Shown: piece by piece, positions 1 through 7,298 of the stretch
Position numbering within the stretch: position 1 is the stretch's first letter
Layout: the number at the start of each line of letters is the position of its first letter
NCBI RefSeq assembly: GCF_034377145.1
Contig: NZ_CP139707.1
Span: forward strand, 62,001-126,000
Reading direction: 5' to 3'
Origin: Sulfitobacter sp. OXR-159
GTDB taxonomy: Bacteria > Pseudomonadota > Alphaproteobacteria > Rhodobacterales > Rhodobacteraceae
DNA: 64,000 bases
The notes under the pieces: generated by a model
Told to the model about the DNA's origin: nothing
Databases searched by the model: none
What the model saw: only the letters and a program-made list of their open reading frames with translations
Translations under genes and position numbers: made by a program

Positions 1-479
1 GAAGCCTGCCCCTCAATCACGTCATCATCGTCAAAAGGCGACAGGAAATGCGCGCCCTCGTCCCGGCAGAAACTCTGTGCCGCCGCCAAGGTCGCATCGA
101 AATAATCCCCCACCAGCCGAATCTCGACATTCTCACCGCCGAACATCCGGGTCTTTTGCACCTTCTGCTGCGGCGTGGTCACCGGCATGAAAATCACGCC
201 GCGCACCCCGAAATGGCTACAGGCAAAAGCCACCCCCTGCGCATGGTTCCCCGCCGAGGCACAGACAAACAACCCCTGCCCCGGGATCACTTTGCGCATC
301 GCATTGAACGCGCCACGCAGTTTGTAAGAGCGAACCGGGCTTAAATCCTCGCGCTTCAGCCAGATATCCGCGCCAAAGCGCTCCGACAGATGCTCATTCC
401 GCAACAGTGGTGTGGCCGGAAACAACACCCGCAACGCCTCTGCCGCCGCCTGTGCTTTCTGTGCAAATTCATCCGCCAT
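1..479 (-). CDS. ilvA: Threonine dehydratase, N-terminal part (cut by window edge)
   Basis: Pyridoxal-phosphate enzyme that deaminates threonine to 2-oxobutanoate, the first step of isoleucine synthesis. About 159 codons are visible; the rest lies beyond base 1. The ATG at 477-479 follows a good AAGGAG ribosome site. The protein has the fold-type II signature SYKLRGAFNA with the PLP lysine at about residue 53, and the ASAGNHAQGVA phosphate-binding loop at about 75-85. It could be another serine/threonine dehydratase-like enzyme because the C-terminal ACT region is out of view, but the loop sequences match IlvA well. It is divergent from argG, 124 bases away. Confidence 0.88.
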   Translation of the reverse strand, partial: MADEFAQKAQAAAEALRVLFPATPLLRNEHLSERFGADIWLKREDLSPVRSYKLRGAFNAMRKVIPGQGLFVCASAGNHAQGVAFACSHFGVRGVIFMPVTTPQQKVQKTRMFGGENVEIRLVGDYFDATLAAAQSFCRDEGAHFLSPFDDDDVIEGQA

Positions 480-603
480 TTGTGCTCTCCTTGCTGCCAT
501 TCGTCGATAGGCGCGCAGCCTGCATAGGTCAACGCAGGCTTCAATCTTGCCCGCGCCCGCGAAAACCGCTACCTCGCAGGGCGAACTTGAAAGGAACCCC
601 GTC

Positions 604-1830
604 ATGTCCGCGCCCAAGAAAGTCGTGCTTGCCTATTCCGGCGGCCTCGATACCTCGATCATCCTGAAATGGCTGCAAACCGAATATGGCTGCGAGGTGG
701 TGACCTTCACCGCCGACCTCGGCCAAGGTGAAGAGCTTGAACCGGCCCGAAAAAAGGCCGAGATGATGGGCATCGCGCCAGAGAACATCTACATCGAAGA
801 CGTGCGCGAGGAATTCGTCCGCGACTTCGTCTTCCCGATGTTCCGCGCCAACGCGGTCTATGAAGGTCTGTATCTCTTGGGCACCTCCATCGCCCGCCCG
901 CTGATCTCCAAACGCCTCGTGGAAATCGCCGAAGAAACCGGTGCCGATGCCGTGGCCCACGGTGCAACCGGCAAAGGCAACGATCAGGTCCGCTTTGAAC
1001 TGGCCGCCTACGCGCTCAACCCCGACATCAAAGTCATCGCCCCTTGGCGCGAATGGGATCTGTCGAGCCGCACCAAACTCTTGGAATTCGCCGAAGCGCA
1101 CCAAATCCCCGTCGCAAAAGACAAACGTGGCGAAGCCCCCTTCTCCGTCGATGCCAACCTGCTGCACACCTCTTCCGAAGGCAAAGTCCTCGAAGACCCA
1201 GCCATCGACGCGCCCGACTATGTCTACCAGCGCACGGTGAACCCCGAAGACGCGCCGGACACGCCCGAATACATCGAAATCGGCTTTGAGCGCGGCGATG
1301 CCGTCAGCATCAACGGCGAAGCTATGTCCCCCGCCACGATCCTCACCAAATTGAACGAGCTTGGCGGCAAACATGGCTGTGGACGTCTCGATCTGGTCGA
1401 AGGCCGCTTCGTCGGCATGAAATCCCGCGGCATCTATGAGACCCCCGGTGGCACCCTGCTGCTCGAAGCCCACCGCGGCATCGAATCCATCACCCTCGAC
1501 CGCGGCGCCATGCACCTCAAAGACGAGCTGATGCCGAAATACGCCGAACTGATCTACAACGGCTTCTGGTACAGCCCCGAACGGACCATGCTGCAAGCCG
1601 CCATCGACGCGAGCCAAACCCATGTCACCGGCACCGTGCGCCTGAAACTCTACAAAGGTCATGTCCGCACCGTGGGTCGCTGGTCCGATCACAGCCTCTA
1701 TTCCGAGGCCCATGTCACCTTTGAAGACGACGCCGGCGCCTATGACCAAAAAGACGCCGCAGGCTTCATCCAACTGAACGCCCTGCGCCTCAAACTCCTC
1801 GCCGCCCGCGATAAGCGCACCAAAGGCTGA
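604..1830 (+). CDS. argG: Argininosuccinate synthase
   Basis: Cytosolic enzyme joining citrulline and aspartate with ATP to make argininosuccinate, the next-to-last step of arginine synthesis. It is 408 residues, normal for the family. The ATP-binding P-loop AYSGGLDTS is at residues 10-18, and the [14 protein letters not shown] block that binds ATP and citrulline is at about 118-131. I chose the ATG at 604, after an AAAGGAA ribosome site, over an upstream in-frame start at 547, because homologues begin directly with the [14 protein letters not shown] strand. It stands alone and ends in a region with a strong hairpin terminator. Confidence 0.96.
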   Translation: MSAPKKVVLAYSGGLDTSIILKWLQTEYGCEVVTFTADLGQGEELEPARKKAEMMGIAPENIYIEDVREEFVRDFVFPMFRANAVYEGLYLLGTSIARPLISKRLVEIAEETGADAVAHGATGKGNDQVRFELAAYALNPDIKVIAPWREWDLSSRTKLLEFAEAHQIPVAKDKRGEAPFSVDANLLHTSSEGKVLEDPAIDAPDYVYQRTVNPEDAPDTPEYIEIGFERGDAVSINGEAMSPATILTKLNELGGKHGCGRLDLVEGRFVGMKSRGIYETPGGTLLLEAHRGIESITLDRGAMHLKDELMPKYAELIYNGFWYSPERTMLQAAIDASQTHVTGTVRLKLYKGHVRTVGRWSDHSLYSEAHVTFEDDAGAYDQKDAAGFIQLNALRLKLLAARDKRTKG

Positions 1831-1884
1831 GCCAAGAGGGGACCTAATTTCTCTCTTCATCCTTTCTTAAATACCCGCGGGGGT

Positions 1885-1903
1885 CCGGGGGCAGCGCCCC
1901 CGG
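1885..1903. repeat. G/C palindrome downstream of argG (REP-like)
   Basis: CCGGGGG, a 5-base loop CAGCG, then CCCCCGG: a perfect 7-bp G/C stem. The flanks (TACCCGCGGGGGT just before it) extend the G-rich character. Very similar palindromes recur in intergenic spacers of Roseobacter-group genomes as I know them, but only one copy is seen here, so repeat status is an inference. It has no T-run and is less likely to be the terminator than the hairpin just downstream. Confidence 0.45.
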
Positions 1904-1927
1904 CGGTCTGCCCCGCGCACAGACGCA

Positions 1928-1957
1928 AAAGGCCCGGACGTTCCCGCCCGGGCCTTT
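1928..1957. terminator. Bidirectional hairpin terminator between argG and the 1978-2391 gene
   Basis: AAAGGCCCGG, a 10-base spacer, then CCGGGCCTTT. The arms are exact reverse complements with A/T ends on both sides, so the hairpin can end transcription of the convergent genes on either strand. Confidence 0.8.
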
Positions 1958-1977
1958 CTACATCTATCAATGCCAAA

Positions 1978-2391
1978 TCAATCGGCAGTGATGACTTTCA
2001 TCACCAATTCGCCGTTTGGCTTGATCGGCCCGTCTTCCTTGGCGCCCAGCGTGTATTCGAACACACCGGTCTTCATGCCGCCATCTTCGGAATGCACCAT
2101 CAGCATCAGCATATCACCCGAAGCCACGTCCTCTTGCAGGATCGCGACCACGTCGGTGTTCTCACCCGCACGCAGCGGCGCATAGCCCACAACGGGGCCG
2201 GGCTTCATGTCGGCATCGGTGCGGTGCACGACCAGCCAGCCATTCTCTCCTGCCATCACTTTATCGGCGCTAACGACGCCATTCGAAACATCTTGGCCCG
2301 ACGCTTCGACCATTGCCATGGCATGGGCATCAGCCCATGCGCCACCGGCGATCATGGACAGGGCGACTACGGTGCTTGCAAATTTTTCCAT
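1978..2391 (-). CDS. Secreted DUF7282-like protein
   Basis: A 137-residue protein with a signal peptide: hydrophobic segment at about 5-18, cleavage likely after the WADAHA region. The mature part contains a pattern like HRTDADMKPGPVVGYAPL followed by AGENTDVVAIL, typical of the beta-rich DUF7282 domain found in exported proteins. Function is unknown. The ATG at 2389-2391 follows a clear GGAGGGAAAAC ribosome site. It converges on argG and shares the terminator at 1928-1957. Periplasmic or surface location is inferred from the signal sequence only. Confidence 0.72.
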   Translation of the reverse strand: MEKFASTVVALSMIAGGAWADAHAMAMVEASGQDVSNGVVSADKVMAGENGWLVVHRTDADMKPGPVVGYAPLRAGENTDVVAILQEDVASGDMLMLMVHSEDGGMKTGVFEYTLGAKEDGPIKPNGELVMKVITAD

Positions 2392-2458
2392 CTGGTTTTC
2401 CCTCCGTTTGAAATAACGCCGTAGTCACGACAGCGACCCAAAATAAGTTTCGCAGATT

Positions 2459-3157
2459 TTAGAAATTTTTAAGACGTTCCACAAATAGCTGCTCATAATA
2501 GGGTAAGGCGGCGGCCAGAACCTCAGCATTCGCCCCGTTCAGCAGGGGCACCCCCCCCTCGGGTCCGGCAAATCCGGTGCTTTGATGAATCGCCCCATAC
2601 CAATGCGGGGCCCAAACCCCATCCTCGGGGCGTGGTCCGGCAGGCCAGCGCAGCATCGCAGGGTCGAAAGGCAGACCGACCGCGGCGCAGAGTTTGCGCA
2701 GCATCCCCTCTGGGTCCGCACGGATATCGCCACTGTCGATGACCAGCCCGCCCAAACGCTCAAACAGCATAAGCTGTCGGTCAAATCCAATGTCCGCCAA
2801 ACGGGGCGCTTCACGTTTCGCGGCGTAGCTCGCGATCACCCGTGCGGGATGGCGGATCAGATGGATGTTCACACAATCCTCCGCCCAGTCCAGCGGAAAC
2901 CCGTCGATCATATGCTGCGCCATATGTTTCATATAAAGATGCCGCGCGCCGTCCTGCACAAACCCCAAGGGCACCCGCGCAGGGTCTTGCTCCTGAGCCG
3001 CCAGCACGGCGTCGCGCATCGGATGTTCCAACCCGGTCGCCTTCAGATAGGCCGCGTAGAAAGGCTCATCCATCGCGGTAAAGTCCTGCCGCGCCCCGAA
3101 ACTATACATCATCGCGGTGCTTAGATTGCGTGGCCCTGACCACATCGCAATTCGCAT
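2459..3157 (-). CDS. Sulfotransferase-like protein
   Basis: A 232-residue cytosolic protein that starts directly with a PAPS-type 5'-phosphosulfate loop (MWSGPRNLSTAMMYSF, residues 5-20). It has a later block HLIRHPARVIASY (about 98-110) resembling the 3'-phosphate-binding motif of the sulfotransferase family. Members in Roseobacters often stand near branched-chain aminotransferase genes and their substrates are unknown. The family assignment rests on these two motifs; catalytic activity is not proven. It lies on its own between genes of opposite strand, 155 bases from msrA. Confidence 0.7.
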   Translation of the reverse strand: MRIAMWSGPRNLSTAMMYSFGARQDFTAMDEPFYAAYLKATGLEHPMRDAVLAAQEQDPARVPLGFVQDGARHLYMKHMAQHMIDGFPLDWAEDCVNIHLIRHPARVIASYAAKREAPRLADIGFDRQLMLFERLGGLVIDSGDIRADPEGMLRKLCAAVGLPFDPAMLRWPAGPRPEDGVWAPHWYGAIHQSTGFAGPEGGVPLLNGANAEVLAAALPYYEQLFVERLKNF

Positions 3158-3312
3158 GAAAGGTTTCCCCCATTGCCGTTAAACCCGGAACGCTAGAAAG
3201 AACGCGCCATCTCGCCAAGTGGTAAATTGCCTTCACCAGCGCGTGACTTCCCCTGCCCCGGCCTTGCGCTATCTCAGTCCCAGCGGCAACCCTACGCCAG
3301 AGGAGGACCATC

Positions 3313-3978
3313 ATGTTCCGAAAAACAATGTTCAAACCCGCCATTCTGACCCTCGCCATCACCTTGGGCCTCGCGGCGCAGAACCGCCCTGCCGCTGCGG
3401 CGCAAACCGAGGTACTGACCGTCGCAGGCGGCTGTTTCTGGTGCGTCGAGGCGGATTTCGAATCCGTCAAAGGCGTGAAAGAAGCCGTCTCGGGCTTTGC
3501 CGGGGGGCGCACCCAGAACCCCACCTACAAACAGGTCACCGGCGGCAACACCGGCCATTATGAGGCCGTGCAAATCCAATTCGACCCAGACGTGGTCAGC
3601 CGTAAAACGCTGCTGGACCTCTTTTTCCGCTCAATCGACCCGACGGATGCGGGCGGTCAATTCTGTGACCGAGGGGAAAGCTACCGCACCGCGATCTTTG
3701 CGGGCAGCCCTGCCCAGAAAAGCGCCGCAGAGGCGGCCAAGGCCGAGGCGCAGACCGCCCTTGGCGCCAAGGTCGTGACCCCAATCCTTGGCGATGCGCC
3801 GTTTTATCCGGCTGAGGATTACCACCAAGACTACTACAAAAGCAGCGAGCGGCTGGCCTTCAGCAGTGTCGGCGTGGCGGTCAAAAAGTCAGTCGCCTAC
3901 AAACGCTACCGCAACGGCTGTGGCCGGGATGCCCGTGTGAAACAGCTTTGGGGCAGCGCGGCACCCTTTGTGAAGTAA
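3313..3978 (+). CDS. msrA: Peptide methionine-S-sulfoxide reductase MsrA, exported form
   Basis: Repairs oxidised methionine (S epimer) in proteins. The catalytic block is GGCFWCVEADFE with the nucleophilic cysteine at residue 41 and Cys44 beside it. The GNTGHYEAVQI motif at about 78-88 and the EDYHQDYY motif near 170 complete the family. Residues 1-30 form a signal peptide ending in AAAA, so this copy probably works in the periplasm, which is less usual than cytosolic MsrA. The GDRGxQYR motif reads CDRGESYR here. A very strong ribosome site, AGAGGAGGA, precedes the ATG at 3313. The total length of 221 residues fits signal peptide plus domain. Confidence 0.93.
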   Translation: MFRKTMFKPAILTLAITLGLAAQNRPAAAAQTEVLTVAGGCFWCVEADFESVKGVKEAVSGFAGGRTQNPTYKQVTGGNTGHYEAVQIQFDPDVVSRKTLLDLFFRSIDPTDAGGQFCDRGESYRTAIFAGSPAQKSAAEAAKAEAQTALGAKVVTPILGDAPFYPAEDYHQDYYKSSERLAFSSVGVAVKKSVAYKRYRNGCGRDARVKQLWGSAAPFVK

Positions 3979-3994
3979 CCGCGACACCGATCGC

Positions 3995-4870
3995 TTAGGT
4001 ACGAAAATCGTGATCCCGGATCTCTTTCAGGTCGGGGATCACATCCGCGGTGCCATGGCGCATGACCATCAACGCCCCGGCGCGCATCGCCAGATCAATC
4101 GCCTGCGGCATGGTCATCCCCCGGTCCAACCCCGCGACCAGATAGCCGGTAAAGGTATCCCCCGCCCCGGTCGTATCCACCGCCTCGACCCGATAGGCAG
4201 GGTAGCTTTCCACCAGATGCGCCTTGTTAGAGACCCATTCGCAGCCCCCGGCGCCCAGTGTCACCACGATGTCATCGACAGGCAGTTGTCGCAGCTCGCC
4301 CCCCGTCGCGGCCCGAAGCTGCGCCGCTTCGACTTCGTTCAATACCAACAGATCGATCTGGTCTAGGATCGCCGTCACCGCCGCCGCATCGAAAGGCGCG
4401 GCGGCATAGGCCAGCCGCAGGCCCAATGTCTTTGCCGTCCGGGCCGCGAACCGCTGGCCGTTGGTCTCATTCTGCATCAACAGCCAATCGCCAGAGGAGG
4501 CCTCACTCAGCGCCGCGCCGATCATCTCATCGGTGATTTCGTGGTTGGTGCCGGGGAAAATGACGATGTTGTTCTCGCCCTCAAGATCAACGGCGATATT
4601 GGCGTGGCCGGTGACCCCCTCCATCAAGGTGATATGCGCCGTCTCGACCCCGTATTCCAGCAGCCTTTCCAGCGCCCAACCGCCATCGGCCCCCAGCGCG
4701 CCGACATGCATCACCCGCGTCCCGGCGCGGGCGGCGGCAACCGACATATTGGCCCCCTTACCGCCCAGCCCTTGTCGAAAATTGCGGGCCGAAATGGTCT
4801 CTCCCGGCCCCGGCAGATGGGGCAACAGATAGAAGTTATCCGCGTTGATAGAGCCGAGGTTCCAGATCAT
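3995..4870 (-). CDS. rbsK: PfkB-family carbohydrate kinase, ribokinase-like
   Basis: ATP-dependent kinase of ribose or a related sugar or nucleoside. At 291 residues it carries both PfkB signatures: the N-terminal GLGGKGANMSVAAARAG substrate loop (about 34-50) and the C-terminal DTTGAGDTFTGYLVAG block, with the catalytic aspartate in GAGD. Its ATG shares one base with the maeB stop (TGATG, position 4870), so the two are probably translationally coupled. No sugar transporter is nearby, so the true substrate is uncertain; the family call is secure, the ribose call is not. Confidence 0.82.
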   Translation of the reverse strand: MIWNLGSINADNFYLLPHLPGPGETISARNFRQGLGGKGANMSVAAARAGTRVMHVGALGADGGWALERLLEYGVETAHITLMEGVTGHANIAVDLEGENNIVIFPGTNHEITDEMIGAALSEASSGDWLLMQNETNGQRFAARTAKTLGLRLAYAAAPFDAAAVTAILDQIDLLVLNEVEAAQLRAATGGELRQLPVDDIVVTLGAGGCEWVSNKAHLVESYPAYRVEAVDTTGAGDTFTGYLVAGLDRGMTMPQAIDLAMRAGALMVMRHGTADVIPDLKEIRDHDFRT

Positions 4871-7128
4871 CAGCCCACCTTGCAGGCCGCGAGAATGGCC
4901 ATGTTAAGAATGTCATTCGCCGTGGAGGTGGAGGAGCAGATCTGAATTGACTTGTCCAATCCCGTAAGGATCGGCCCGATCACCGTGGCCCCCGCCATCT
5001 CTTGCATCAGCTTGACCGAGATGCTGGCCGAGTGCCGCGCTGGCACCACGAGGATATTGGCAGGCCCCGTCAGCCGCGAGAACGGGTAGTTCGCCTGACT
5101 GGCCGCATTCAGAGCCACGTCGACGGTCATCTCGCCTTCGTATTCGAAATCGACGCCGCGCCGGTCGAGCACTTCGGGCGCGAGGTGCATCTTTTCGGCG
5201 CGTTCCGAGACGGGGTAGCCAAAGGTCGAGAAGCTGACAAAGGCCACCCGCGGCTCCAGCCCCAGATGCCGCGCTACGCGGGCACCGCTTTCAGCGATAT
5301 TAGCCAGATCGTTCTCATCGGGCCATTCATGAACCAGCGTGTCCGCGATAAAGACGATGCGCCCCTTGTGCAGCAACGCCGTGATGCCTGCGGCTCCGGC
5401 TTCGGCATTGGCCTCAAAGACATGGTTCAACCGTTCCAGAACATGCGCCGATTTGCGCGTGGCCCCGGTGACCAGACCATCGCCATGTCCATGCGCCAGC
5501 ATCAGCGCCGCGAAGACGTGACGATCGCGCGAAGCAAGGCGGTGGATGTCTTTGCGGTCAAACCCTTTGCGCTGCAGACGGCCATAAAGGAAATCTTTGT
5601 ATGTTTCCAAATGCTGCGTATTGGCAGCGTTCACCACCTCCAACTCGCGCACCGCATCTTCCATGCCCGCTTCTTCGAGCTTGGCGCGCACGTCGTCCTC
5701 GCGGCCCACGACCAAGGCTTTCCCCAGCCCGGCGCGCTGGTACATGACCGCCGCGCGCAGTACTTTGGGATCATCGCCCTCGGCAAAGATCATCCGCGCC
5801 TGATTGGCCCGAGCGCGGGCGTTGATGCCGCGCAGGATGCTCGCCGTCGGGTCCATCCGCGATTTCAGACCCAGTTCATAGGCATCCATATCGATGATCG
5901 GCCGCCGCGCCGCCCCTGTGTCCATCCCCGCCTTGGCCACGGCAGGCGGAATGCGGTGGATCAAGCGCGGATCAAAGGGCGTGGGGATGATATAGTCGCG
6001 ACCAAAGCTCAGCGTTCGGCCATAGGCCAGCGCCACTTCATCGGGCACATCCTCACGCGCCAGCTGCGCCAAAGCATGGGCGCAGGCGATCTTCATCTCA
6101 TCGTTGATAGCGCGTGCGTGAATATCCAGGGCACCGCGGAAGAGATAGGGAAAGCCCAGCACGTTGTTAACTTGGTTCGGATAATCCGACCGCCCGGTGG
6201 CGACGATGGCGTCCATACGGACCTCATGCGCCTCTTCGGGGGTGATCTCTGGATCCGGGTTCGCCATGGCGAAGATCACCGGGTTGTCGGCCATGGAGGC
6301 AACCATCGCAGGCGTCACCGCACCCTTGACCGAAACGCCGAGGAAGACATCCGCGCCCTTCATCGCCTCTTCGAGGCTGCGCAGCTCGGTATTGGCAGCA
6401 TGGGCCGATTTCCACTGGTTCATGCCCTCGGTACGACCCTGATAGATCACACCCTTGGTGTCGCACATGATGCAGTTGTCATGCCGCGCGCCCATCGATT
6501 TGAGCAGTTCCAGACAGGCGATACCCGCCGCCCCCGCCCCGTTGAGCACGATGTGCACATCTTCGATCTTTTTGCCCGACAGATGCAGCGCGTTGATCAG
6601 ACCCGCTGCGCAGATCACCGCCGTGCCGTGCTGGTCGTCATGGAAGACGGGGATGTCCATCTCTTCCTTCAGACGTTGTTCGATGATGAAACACTCAGGC
6701 GCTTTGATGTCTTCGAGGTTGATGCCGCCAAAGGTTGGCCCCATCAGCTTACACGCGTTGATGAAAGCCTCGGTATCCTCAGTATCCAACTCGATATCGA
6801 TCGAGTTCACATCGGCAAAGCGTTTGAACAGAACCGCCTTGCCCTCCATCACCGGCTTGGAGGCCAGCGCGCCGAGGTTCCCCAAGCCCAGCACCGCCGT
6901 CCCGTTTGAGATCACCGCAACCAGATTACCCTTGTTGGTGTAGTCATAGGCCGTCTCGGGGTTTTCCGCGATCGCCTCACAGGGCACCGCCACGCCGGGG
7001 GAATAGGCGAGGCTGAGGTCCCGCTGGGTGGTCATCGGCACCGTCGCCGAGATCTCGAATTTGCCGGGCGTCGGCTCAAGGTGAAAGGCAAGCGCCTCTT
7101 CAGAGGTGATACGGTTCTTTCTGGTCAC
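4870..7128 (-). CDS. maeB: NADP-dependent malic enzyme with phosphotransacetylase-like domain
   Basis: Converts malate to pyruvate and CO2 with NADP reduction. About 752 residues in two parts: malic enzyme (1-430, with the DDQHGTAV metal-binding block and the NAD(P) loop NGAGAAGIACLELL) and a C-terminal phosphate acetyl/butyryltransferase-like domain (about 435-752, ending QICSSTSTANDILN), typical of the large bacterial MaeB where this domain is regulatory. There is no ATG near the 5' end. I chose the GTG at 7126-7128 because GGGAAGG stands 8 bases before it; a GTG at 7167 and a TTG at 7185 are alternatives. It is followed with 1-base overlap by the sugar kinase. Confidence 0.92.
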   Translation of the reverse strand: MTRKNRITSEEALAFHLEPTPGKFEISATVPMTTQRDLSLAYSPGVAVPCEAIAENPETAYDYTNKGNLVAVISNGTAVLGLGNLGALASKPVMEGKAVLFKRFADVNSIDIELDTEDTEAFINACKLMGPTFGGINLEDIKAPECFIIEQRLKEEMDIPVFHDDQHGTAVICAAGLINALHLSGKKIEDVHIVLNGAGAAGIACLELLKSMGARHDNCIMCDTKGVIYQGRTEGMNQWKSAHAANTELRSLEEAMKGADVFLGVSVKGAVTPAMVASMADNPVIFAMANPDPEITPEEAHEVRMDAIVATGRSDYPNQVNNVLGFPYLFRGALDIHARAINDEMKIACAHALAQLAREDVPDEVALAYGRTLSFGRDYIIPTPFDPRLIHRIPPAVAKAGMDTGAARRPIIDMDAYELGLKSRMDPTASILRGINARARANQARMIFAEGDDPKVLRAAVMYQRAGLGKALVVGREDDVRAKLEEAGMEDAVRELEVVNAANTQHLETYKDFLYGRLQRKGFDRKDIHRLASRDRHVFAALMLAHGHGDGLVTGATRKSAHVLERLNHVFEANAEAGAAGITALLHKGRIVFIADTLVHEWPDENDLANIAESGARVARHLGLEPRVAFVSFSTFGYPVSERAEKMHLAPEVLDRRGVDFEYEGEMTVDVALNAASQANYPFSRLTGPANILVVPARHSASISVKLMQEMAGATVIGPILTGLDKSIQICSSTSTANDILNMAILAACKVG

Positions 7129-7298
7129 GATATGGCCCTTCCCTTGCTTTGGAATCTTCTTAGCCACGATCGGACGCCTGCACAACGCAAGCGCCGCGTC
7201 AGAGCAAAATTGCCCGATAAAGGCCGCCCATCACGCCTGCACCCCCTTTCCCTGCTTCGGGGGGTTTTGTAGGGTCCGCGCTGCAATAGGGGGCCGCC

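Noticed and set aside
5002..6909. Long open frame (635 codons) on the plus strand opposite maeB
   Set aside because: It mirrors a strongly supported gene; G+C-rich third positions keep the antisense frame open. The sequence has no family character. The same applies to antisense frames over argG (541-1860), addB (37064-38449) and ahcY (46963-48285).
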